Of a stretch of 58,747 bases of DNA, positions 8,433-15,822 are shown in pieces. Below the pieces are notes generated by a model that worked only from the letters and a program-made list of their open reading frames with translations, was not told the origin of the DNA and searched no databases. The position numbers and the translations under genes are program-made. This DNA comes from Niastella vici (GTDB lineage Bacteria > Bacteroidota > Bacteroidia > Chitinophagales > Chitinophagaceae). The stretch covers positions 1 through 58,747 of the forward strand of contig NZ_LVYD01000078.1 in assembly GCF_002077945.1 (NCBI RefSeq), read 5' to 3'. How positions within the stretch are numbered: the stretch's first letter is position 1; each line of letters begins with the position of its first letter.

Positions 8433-9106
8433 CAACTATAAACTTCAGGAACATCGTTCGCCCTGTCATCGTACTGGGCATCCTGGCAATCCCATTTATC
8501 TATCTATCCCGGATCTACCCATCCCTACCCTCACTGGTGCCCAAACATTTTAACGGGGAAGGTATACCAGATGCATATACCGCCAAACACAACCTTTGGA
8601 AGATCCTCGCTTTAACCAGCGCCATTGCGGTTGGTATTTACCTGTTACTTACCAATATCACCCGCATCGATCCTAAAAAAAAGGCCAGCCTTTCAAGGAA
8701 TACCTTCCAAATGATATCCATAGTGTTGGTGATCCTTATAGCTGCTTTGAATAGCATTACGATCGCTGCCTCACAGGATGGTCATTTTGCTTTCAGCAGG
8801 TTTTTACCCGCTATCCTGGGCTTGTTCCTTGCCTTCCTGGGAAACAGAATGCTTAGCATCAGACCCAATTATTTCGTCGGCATCCGCACGCCCTGGGCCC
8901 TTGAGCACGAAGACAACTGGAAAGCCACGCACCGGCTGGGTGGAAAGGTCTTTTTCGCCGGTGGTATCCTGATCGTCATCGTTACATTCCTGCTGACCCC
9001 GGCTTTGGTAGAGTCAGCCCTTTTTGCCATCATAGCAACAATGGCCCTGATCCCTGTTGTGTATTCGTATATTTATTTCCGGAAACATTCCGGAAATAAT
9101 TCGTGA
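8429..9106 (+). CDS. SdpI/YhfL family membrane protein
   Basis: The protein of about 225 residues starts MTTINFRNIVRPVIVL, using the ATG that overlaps the previous stop; an in-frame ATG at 8396 would only add a piece inside the sdpR-like gene. An N-terminal DUF1648-type part has the helix VIVLGILAIPFIYL and the motif PKHFNGEGIPDAY. The C-terminal SdpI part has GNRMLSIRPNYFVGIRTPWAL and ATHRLGGKVFF, which is the family signature. About six membrane helices are expected. In the known system it gives toxin immunity and captures the repressor; here that role is inferred. Confidence 0.9.
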   Translation: MTTINFRNIVRPVIVLGILAIPFIYLSRIYPSLPSLVPKHFNGEGIPDAYTAKHNLWKILALTSAIAVGIYLLLTNITRIDPKKKASLSRNTFQMISIVLVILIAALNSITIAASQDGHFAFSRFLPAILGLFLAFLGNRMLSIRPNYFVGIRTPWALEHEDNWKATHRLGGKVFFAGGILIVIVTFLLTPALVESALFAIIATMALIPVVYSYIYFRKHSGNNS

Positions 9107-9192
9107 TCAACCATTTATGAAACTATACCTGTTTTTTTAGAAAAACCGACCGTTTTGCCCGGCTTATTCGTCCATAGATAAATACCTACAAA

Positions 9193-9996
9193 ATGGAAAA
9201 TCTAAAAGACAAAGTAGCCGTCGTATTTGCCGCCTCTGGTGAGATCGCCGGAGCAGTGGTCCGCTCATTTTCGCAACACGGGGCAAAAGTATATGTTACA
9301 GCCCGTAACCTCGATGCTGTAAAAGCACTGGCTCAGGACCTTACAACCAATGGCGGGTGCGCAGAAGCTGCCAAAGTAGACGCGTTGAATGAAACCCAAA
9401 TCGACAACTTCTTAAAAAAAGTAGTCGCAGACAATGGTAAACTGGATATAGTATTTAATGGCATCGCGGTGGACTATAGCGAGATGGGCGGCCGGCCGGC
9501 CGCAACGGAGGCCACCTTTGAACAATTTATGGCACCGATGAAAAAGATAGTGGGTTCTCAATTCCTTACTTCGCGGGTAGCGGCTAAATACATGATACAA
9601 TCCAAATCTGCAGGTACTATCATTCATTTAACAGCAGCGGCATCCCGGTCAAAGATCCCCAATTTGTCGGGCTTCTCGGCTGCCAGTGCCGCCGTTGAAG
9701 GAATGACCCGCGTAATGGCTGCCGAATGGGGCGGTGAGGGCATAAAGGTGACCTGTATTTGCAGCGGCGCCATAATGGAAACCAGGCGCATCTCGGGATG
9801 GATCGATTCCGCAGCAAAACAGTACGGCATACCCGTAGAGCAGCTGGTTGCCCAATACAAGGCCTTCGATATACTAAAGACCAGCCCAACCCTGAAGCAT
9901 ATTGGTGAAACGGCAGCCTTTATTGCCTCCGAGGCTGGTGTTGCATTCAACAGTCATATTGTGGATGTGGATTGCGGTAAATTGAATGTGTTATAA
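9193..9996 (+). CDS. SDR-fold protein lacking the catalytic Tyr and Lys
   Basis: The 267-residue protein is an SDR by layout. A Rossmann start KVAVVFAASGEIAGAVV replaces the usual TGxxxGIG. KVYVTARN is the second strand, and LDIVFNGIAVD replaces the common NNAG. GTIIHLTAAASRSKIP leads into GFSAASAAVEGMTRVMAAEW. At the catalytic position the usual YxxxK reads FSAAS: Tyr is Phe and Lys is Ser. ICSGAIMETRR is the PG-type loop. It may still bind NAD(P) but should not work as an ordinary dehydrogenase. The downstream terminator (10004-10046) separates it from the sigma factor gene. The frame itself is intact. Confidence 0.85.
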   Translation: MENLKDKVAVVFAASGEIAGAVVRSFSQHGAKVYVTARNLDAVKALAQDLTTNGGCAEAAKVDALNETQIDNFLKKVVADNGKLDIVFNGIAVDYSEMGGRPAATEATFEQFMAPMKKIVGSQFLTSRVAAKYMIQSKSAGTIIHLTAAASRSKIPNLSGFSAASAAVEGMTRVMAAEWGGEGIKVTCICSGAIMETRRISGWIDSAAKQYGIPVEQLVAQYKAFDILKTSPTLKHIGETAAFIASEAGVAFNSHIVDVDCGKLNVL

Positions 9997-10003
9997 TAAT
10001 TTA

Positions 10004-10046
10004 GCTGTTGCGGTCTTCCAGGCGAAGGCCGCAACAGCATTTTTTA
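10004..10046 (+). terminator. Rho-independent terminator after the SDR gene
   Basis: GCTGTTGCGGTCTTC pairs with GAAGGCCGCAACAGC around a short loop. It is followed by ATTTTTTATT, 7 bp after the SDR stop codon. Confidence 0.85.
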
Positions 10047-10062
10047 TTAATGAATTGAAAGA

Positions 10063-10920
10063 ATGGAAAGAGAAGAACTTCTTAAAGGCGCCCTGGCCGG
10101 TGATATCAATGCATTTCAAACCCTGTTTGCCGAATTTCAAAGCCAGTTGAAATCATACCTGTACCGGTTACTTACCGACAGAAACGACGTAGACGACATC
10201 ACGCATGATACCTTTATCAGAGCATTTTCCAAAATATCGACCTTTAACCAGGATGCTGAGCTGAAAACCTGGGTATTCAAAATAGCCACCAACCTGGCGT
10301 ATGATCATTTAAGAAAATTGAAAAGATGGCAGGCCGATGCCCAGGACCGGGGGGCAGACCTGGCCATAGGTTCGGAAGAAGTAAGGCGGGCCTTCTGGAT
10401 AGCGCACGACACCTCACCGGCGGGGACGTACGAAATGAAAGAGCATATCGACTTCTGTTTCACCTGCATTTCAAAAACGTTGCCCATAGAAAACCAGGTA
10501 GCGCTGATCTTAAAGAATATCTACGATTTTCAGGTAAAGGAAATTTGTGAGATCCTTGAAAAAACGGAAGGTGTAATAAAGCACCTGCTGAACGATGCCA
10601 GAAATATCATGACAGATATTTTTGAACACCGGTGCGCGCTGATAAACCAGCATGGCGTTTGCCATCAATGCAGCCATATAAACGAGATCTTCAATCCCAA
10701 ACAGGACCAGCAGGAAGAACTGATGAAGCTGGAACTGGTAAAGGCATCCAAAAAATATAACCGGGAAGAACTTTTTACCTTGAGAACATTACTGGTAAAG
10801 GCTATTGACCCCCTGCACGCATCGGGCACCGATTTACACGAATCAATTATGAACTGTGTAAGAACGGCAATTGGTGAAAAGAAGGATTTCTTTGAGCGGA
10901 ACCGGGGTAACGCCGGGTAA
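10063..10920 (+). CDS. Sigma-70 (ECF-like) factor with Cys-containing C-terminal extension
   Basis: The 285-residue protein has region 2 (about 10-85): AFQTLFAEFQSQLKSYLYRL, DVDDITHDTFIRAFSKI and TWVFKIATNLAYDHLRKLKR. It has a weaker region 4 (about 130-195): QVALILKNIYDFQVKEICEI then GVIKHLLNDARN. After region 4 a tail of about 90 residues follows with HRCALINQHGVCHQCSHI, three cysteines and two histidines that could bind a metal. This is longer than a standard ECF factor of about 190 residues. The tail suggests sensing built into the factor rather than an anti-sigma partner; no FecR or anti-sigma gene is adjacent. Confidence 0.85.
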   Translation: MEREELLKGALAGDINAFQTLFAEFQSQLKSYLYRLLTDRNDVDDITHDTFIRAFSKISTFNQDAELKTWVFKIATNLAYDHLRKLKRWQADAQDRGADLAIGSEEVRRAFWIAHDTSPAGTYEMKEHIDFCFTCISKTLPIENQVALILKNIYDFQVKEICEILEKTEGVIKHLLNDARNIMTDIFEHRCALINQHGVCHQCSHINEIFNPKQDQQEELMKLELVKASKKYNREELFTLRTLLVKAIDPLHASGTDLHESIMNCVRTAIGEKKDFFERNRGNAG

Positions 10921-10944
10921 TCCGCGCAAATGAATGCCCACCTC

Positions 10945-12759
10945 CTACTCCGTAATATTATAAGCAAAAGCTAATTCATCCAGGCTCCGTTCCGCTTCTA
11001 CCAGGTCCTGATGAAATGCAGCCTTGCCTGAACCGGCTATTGCAGGCAGTTGGCGGTAATATGCAATGCCGTCCCTGCAATTTTTATAATAGGCACTATA
11101 ATACTTTTTGTTTTTCAGCAGGCCATTTGCCCTGCTGTCATGTAGCAATTGTTCTTCAAGGTATTTAATATACAAACGAAGTTCTGCTATGAACATATGC
11201 GGCCGGCTGTTGCCTGCAATGATATTTTCCCTTCCATAAATATGGTCAACCATTGTTTGCAATGAAACCACCTTTGAGAAATTAACGATGTTAGGCCCCG
11301 GGCAAATGGTGACCGCATTCAATTTTTTAACAAATGGCTGATCGTAAGCAATAGCAGCCGCATTGCTTAAGCCAATACATAAACATTCCTTTTCTGTTAC
11401 CTGCATAACCTGTTGCTGATACTCATCGTTTGACAGGTTGAGCAATTGCAACTGTTCAATCTTTAGTTGCTGGTACTTATGTGATGCCGTACAAATTGGT
11501 TCTTCGGTAAACTCGTTGTTAAACGACAAATGCTTTTCAGTGCAGGGGCTGCCTGGTTTTCCTTTATTTATACGCGCTGCCCTTTCCTTTTCACCGCTGG
11601 TGCCTTTAAGATAATAGAACCGAACGCCCAGGGGAGAACTGCCGCTTAATACCACATCGTTCTTTCCGGCAGCACAGAGCAGCTCAAGTGTAGCAGCATC
11701 AACGGTTGTTGCCTCGGGCACCAGCAAAAACGGCGTTCCCCAGCCAGTGCTTTCAATGCCGTAATACTGATGTAAAAAACGGTCTTCCTCAAATGTGCCT
11801 ATTCCACCCTGCGCCGAAAGGGTCAGGGGTGGCACATTGGTAATTTCAGAACCCCTTCTTTTTTCTACCGAAGCATTATAAATAGCAAAGATCGTATCGG
11901 TCAATTCCTGTTTCTTTAATTTAAATTCTTCCAAAATTGGCCCCAGCAGAAAACCTTCCGTTGCAAATGCATGACCACCGCAGTTGAGGCCCGATTCTAT
12001 TCTGAATTCACTTACCCATATTCCTTTTTTTGCCAGGTATTTTCCCTGTATCAAAGCTGAACGATAATCACTCACTTTTACAATCACCCTTTTTGCAAAC
12101 GTTCCATCTTCACCAATATCAAATGCGCTGCAATTTTCCAGGTAATTGAAAAGCCTGGGGTTCAATCCTGCTGAAAACACAACAGCTGAATTACCAAGAT
12201 CGCTATTTGCATACCCGCGCAACGCCGACACGGCATCTGACCCGTCTTTTAATAATTCCCCGCCTTTATTATGATTTTCCTTATCTACCTTGGTCATGAT
12301 ATTTACGTCAATACGGCCTGCTCTTACCTGCGTTCTTAAATACTCCTGCATCTTCTTTTTTTCCTCCCGATCATCCGTCTTAGTCATTTGAACATACAAC
12401 TGCCTTAGTTTACTGTCGGCCGGAAGCATTTCAAAATATTTGACGATCTCCGTTCCGGCTTCAAAAGCAGCCGCCTTTACTTTTGACACCTGGTTTTGAA
12501 CGATCCTGTTTACCAGGTTCAGGTAATCAGTAATTCGTTTAGCTCTGTAATCCTCTTCCGATGTTGAAATGGGTTCATAGGTTTCACCAATGGTGGCATA
12601 ATAATGCTTACGCATCATTTCAACCAGCCGGTCTTCAATAATGGAAATAACAGAGTTGATCCCAAACCGGGCAACTTTTATGGGGCTATCAATAGTGTAC
12701 GCCAATCCCATTACCGGGACGTGAAATGTGTGTGGTGACTGATATTGCATGAAAGGCAA
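10945..12759 (-). CDS. Large uncharacterised protein, possibly an FMN-type TIM barrel
   Basis: I do not recognise this 604-residue protein. It starts HTFHVPVMGLAYTIDSPIKV and has no signal peptide. In its middle, GLNCGGHAFATEGFLLGP, TLSAQGGIGTFEEDRFL and GWGTPFLLVPEATTVD look like the glycine-rich loops and strand ends of nitronate-monooxygenase-like FMN barrels (GGGHxG and GGIG motifs). That is an inference from short motifs. The C-terminus (about 480-604) is mostly helical. It is transcribed alone, convergent with the sigma factor gene 24 bp away. Confidence 0.7.
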   Translation of the reverse strand: MPFMQYQSPHTFHVPVMGLAYTIDSPIKVARFGINSVISIIEDRLVEMMRKHYYATIGETYEPISTSEEDYRAKRITDYLNLVNRIVQNQVSKVKAAAFEAGTEIVKYFEMLPADSKLRQLYVQMTKTDDREEKKKMQEYLRTQVRAGRIDVNIMTKVDKENHNKGGELLKDGSDAVSALRGYANSDLGNSAVVFSAGLNPRLFNYLENCSAFDIGEDGTFAKRVIVKVSDYRSALIQGKYLAKKGIWVSEFRIESGLNCGGHAFATEGFLLGPILEEFKLKKQELTDTIFAIYNASVEKRRGSEITNVPPLTLSAQGGIGTFEEDRFLHQYYGIESTGWGTPFLLVPEATTVDAATLELLCAAGKNDVVLSGSSPLGVRFYYLKGTSGEKERAARINKGKPGSPCTEKHLSFNNEFTEEPICTASHKYQQLKIEQLQLLNLSNDEYQQQVMQVTEKECLCIGLSNAAAIAYDQPFVKKLNAVTICPGPNIVNFSKVVSLQTMVDHIYGRENIIAGNSRPHMFIAELRLYIKYLEEQLLHDSRANGLLKNKKYYSAYYKNCRDGIAYYRQLPAIAGSGKAAFHQDLVEAERSLDELAFAYNITE

Positions 12760-13069
12760 AAGTATCCGACGCCAGTGGCACTAAAACTGATTACAATCAT
12801 ATCTTTCTATATTTTTGAACAGGTTCACGAAGCAACAATATTGAGACGCCAACTTTGTTCCGGCAACATTTTTGGCAATCCCTCAAAAATTGAGTAGCTT
12901 GGATGTTCCTTTCGAAAACGCCAGGCATTTCAGTTTTTAATACCGCTCCCCGCATATACGTATTAATCACCTTCTCCTCACATGTATTAGTCTGACATTC
13001 CTTTGCAGAACCTCGTTGTATTCACGCAATGTTGTATTGATTTATTTATTCAACACAAAGGAGGTAATT
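12760..13069. other. Intergenic region between divergent genes
   Basis: About 310 bases hold the promoters of two divergent genes. On the plus strand, TATTTTTG (12810-12817) fits TAnnTTTG but lies 250 nt from the next start. A strong ribosome-binding site, AAAGGAGGTAATT, directly precedes the ATG at 13070. No gene or structured repeat is seen. Confidence 0.4.
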
Positions 13070-14218
13070 ATGAAATGTTCTACGAGGCTGATCGCTATTG
13101 GCATTCCAGCCTTTCTTGCTATGTATTCCTGTCAGAAGGGATTGAAAACAACCGACCAACCTGACTTAAACGAACGGGTGACCCTGCTGAATGCAAGATC
13201 GTCTACTGTTATACAGGGCACCGTGTCGGTCTTTGCAACGGGTTTTAATAACCCGCGTGGATTGAAATTCGGGCCCGATGGCAATCTCTACGTAGCAGAA
13301 GGAGGCGTAGGTGGAACAAATTCAACAGTTGGTCAATGTACCCAGGCACCATTCCCTGTAGGTCCTTATGTCGGCAGCCCTGTAAGTGGAAGGATCTCGA
13401 AAGTAAATGCAGCAGGCATACGTACCACTATAACCGATAATCTTCCTTCAAGCGCCACTTCTGTAAATTTAGGCAGTTTTGTTTCAGGTGTGGCCGACGT
13501 TGAATTTATCGGAAACCAGCTATATGCATTACTCGCCGGTGCAGGTTGCTCGCATGGCGTTCCCAACATTCCCAATGGAATAATAAAAGTCAACGCAAAC
13601 GGCAGCTGGACGTGGGTAGCCAATCTCAGCGCCTGGCAGCAATCGCATCCCGTGGCCCAACCTGAAGAAGATGATTTTGAACCGGATGGCACCTGGTATA
13701 GTATGGTGGCTGTACGCGGCGATCTGTATGCCCTGGAACCCAACCATGGCGAGCTGGTAAAAGTTACCACAGGTGGCGATATCAGCCGGGTGATCGACAT
13801 CTCAGCCAGCCAGGGACATATTGTTCCCACTGCATTGGCTTACAAAGGCAATTTCTATATGGGGAATTTAGATACTTTCCCTATTCCCGGTAACGAATCA
13901 AAGCTCTACAAGATCACCCCATCAGGACAAATAAAAGTAGTAGCAGAAGGATTGAATACTGTTCTGGGACTGGTATTTGATGATCGCGACAGAATGTATG
14001 TGCTGGAGATGACGGTGGGTGCTCCCTTCCCTACACCGGGCATGGGCAGGGTGCTGCAAATTGACCCTGCTGGCAATACTACCATTATTGCCTCAGGGCT
14101 TTCATTGCCTACCGGTATGACCATGGGCCCCGATGGCAACCTGTATGTTTCTAACTGGGGCTTTGGCCCAACAGCCATTGGCGGCGGCCAGATACTTAAA
14201 ATAACGCTTACGCATTAA
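13070..14218 (+). CDS. ScyD/ScyE family lipoprotein (NHL/beta-propeller-like)
   Basis: The start at 13070 is chosen because AAAGGAGG lies 6 nt upstream; an in-frame start at 13016 would put residues ahead of the signal peptide. The protein of about 382 residues begins MKCSTRLIAIGIPAFLAMYS and then Cys, a lipoprotein signal. It continues with propeller repeats: NNPRGLKFGPDGNLYVAEGG, VNAAGIRTTI, GELVKVTTGGDISRV, LPTGMTMGPDGNLYVSNWG. This is the pattern of the ScyD/ScyE family, named from cyanobacterial scytonemin clusters but widespread as secreted proteins. No scytonemin genes are nearby, so its role is open. A bidirectional terminator follows. Confidence 0.85.
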   Translation: MKCSTRLIAIGIPAFLAMYSCQKGLKTTDQPDLNERVTLLNARSSTVIQGTVSVFATGFNNPRGLKFGPDGNLYVAEGGVGGTNSTVGQCTQAPFPVGPYVGSPVSGRISKVNAAGIRTTITDNLPSSATSVNLGSFVSGVADVEFIGNQLYALLAGAGCSHGVPNIPNGIIKVNANGSWTWVANLSAWQQSHPVAQPEEDDFEPDGTWYSMVAVRGDLYALEPNHGELVKVTTGGDISRVIDISASQGHIVPTALAYKGNFYMGNLDTFPIPGNESKLYKITPSGQIKVVAEGLNTVLGLVFDDRDRMYVLEMTVGAPFPTPGMGRVLQIDPAGNTTIIASGLSLPTGMTMGPDGNLYVSNWGFGPTAIGGGQILKITLTH

Positions 14219-14240
14219 ATTATAAATTTTATGACAAACA

Positions 14241-14284
14241 AAAAACCCCGGGAGGCTGTGACCATCACAATACTTCCGGGGTTT
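14241..14284. terminator. Bidirectional terminator
   Basis: AAACCCCGGGAG and ACTTCCGGGGTTT form a long stem between convergent stops at 14218 and 14303. A-rich sequence (AAACAAAAAA) precedes it and TTTAGTTTATTTA follows, so it can act in both directions. Confidence 0.8.
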
Positions 14285-14302
14285 AGTTTATTTATCGAAA
14301 GA

Positions 14303-15763
14303 TTACATTATCATATCGATCATCGCACTCAACTCTGCCACCGCCGCTTCATTACCACCGGAAAAACCGGTCACCGTGAACCGGATATTACCGTTCTTAT
14401 CGATAATAAATTTGGAAGGAATACCGGTAATACCAAAGCTCTCCACTACTTTATTGCTGCCATTCTCATCTTTCAGGTCCATCAGCACCTGGAAAGGATA
14501 TTTGTTATCGTCAACGTATTTTTTAGCTGCAGCAGTAGCATCCTCCTCTCCCCGCTCCCAGGTATGTATAAAAAGGAATTGTACATTGGGATTGTCTTTA
14601 AACTTATTCACGGCCATTTGCATAGCAGGGAATGAACGCTTGCAGGGTCCACACCAGGTAGCCCAGAAATCAAGTACTACCACTTTTCCTTTCAGGCTTT
14701 CTGAATTAACTGTATTTCCATTCACATCTTTCAATACAAATGCCGGTGATGGCTTGTTGATAATGGTGTTCTTCAAATTGGCAATGACCTTTTTGGTAAA
14801 CTCCGCTTCCACTTCCTTCATGTATTGCTCATACGGCTTACCGCCCGGGTTCAGCTTTTCATAGAGGCTCTTATGTACGCCTTTCAGTTTTGCCTCGGCA
14901 GTGCCGGCCTGTACTATTTCATCGGCTTTTTCATAAGCTTCTTTATCACGGCCCAGCGTCATCAGAATATCAACATAGTTTTGATTGATCGAAGGGGACG
15001 CTTTACCTTCTGCATAAGCTTTCTGAATATACACCAGGGCGCTGTCGGGCTTTTTCTGCAGCAATAACATACGTGCATAGGAGTTACAATAACCCCGGTA
15101 GCCCTGCGCTGCAAACCGGGCGCCTTCTTCATTGGTGCGGGTGGTTTTAAAAGCCAGCGAATTTTCCAATGCTTTTTTATACAACCGGGCAGCTTCCTCT
15201 ATGAAACCGTTCTTTTCGAGGTCCATGGCCACCCCGGCCCAGGCCTCGCCGTTCCAGGCTGGCGTTTGTCCCTGGTTGGCATAGTATAAGGCCTTTTTCA
15301 CATTCCTGTCAGCAGCAAAAGCCCTTGCTACATTATTGGCGGCATAATCATATAAGATCCTGCTGCCTTCAAACTTTTTAACAGGATATTTCTTTAACCA
15401 TTTTTTATAGGTTACTTCTTTTTCTGCAGGGGTGGTGGCATTATAAATAGTTTGCAATTCTTCGCGCCGGAAATAAATGCCACCCGGAAAACGCGTCTTG
15501 ATGATGGCTTCTACAGAATCGGCCGTGGCTTTCTTTTTAAGCACTGTAAATACCTGCTGGGCCACCATCCAGTCATTTTCTTTTTTGCTTTGCAACAGGC
15601 CGTACATTTTACCGGTTACCAGGTCCTTATCGGCGGTCACCTTTGAAGAAGCCAGCCGGTAATAGTATTGTTCCATGGTATCCTTTGCCGCCTGTGACTG
15701 TGCCTGCAATCCGGTGCACGACAGGGCCATTGCCGATACGGCAACCCATATTTTTTTTGTCAT
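14303..15763 (-). CDS. TlpA-like thioredoxin-domain protein, periplasmic
   Basis: The 486-residue protein starts with signal peptide MTKKIWVAVSAMALSCTGLQ followed by AQS. A long helical middle part (about 40-300) contains TPR-like units such as AARLYKKALENSLAF and SALVYIQKAYAEGKASPS. The C-terminal TlpA/thioredoxin domain (about 345-486) has VVVLDFWATWCGPCKRSFPA with the CGPC redox pair, and GITGIPSKFIIDKNG with the cis-proline. Such proteins keep periplasmic disulfides reduced or act in cytochrome maturation; TPR fusions are common in this phylum. It is monocistronic and well preserved. Confidence 0.92.
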   Translation of the reverse strand: MTKKIWVAVSAMALSCTGLQAQSQAAKDTMEQYYYRLASSKVTADKDLVTGKMYGLLQSKKENDWMVAQQVFTVLKKKATADSVEAIIKTRFPGGIYFRREELQTIYNATTPAEKEVTYKKWLKKYPVKKFEGSRILYDYAANNVARAFAADRNVKKALYYANQGQTPAWNGEAWAGVAMDLEKNGFIEEAARLYKKALENSLAFKTTRTNEEGARFAAQGYRGYCNSYARMLLLQKKPDSALVYIQKAYAEGKASPSINQNYVDILMTLGRDKEAYEKADEIVQAGTAEAKLKGVHKSLYEKLNPGGKPYEQYMKEVEAEFTKKVIANLKNTIINKPSPAFVLKDVNGNTVNSESLKGKVVVLDFWATWCGPCKRSFPAMQMAVNKFKDNPNVQFLFIHTWERGEEDATAAAKKYVDDNKYPFQVLMDLKDENGSNKVVESFGITGIPSKFIIDKNGNIRFTVTGFSGGNEAAVAELSAMIDMIM

Positions 15764-15822
15764 TCCATCAATTTGTAGGTTCTATACATGATTGTACCAT
15801 GTAAAGACGCCTAACACCCCGT

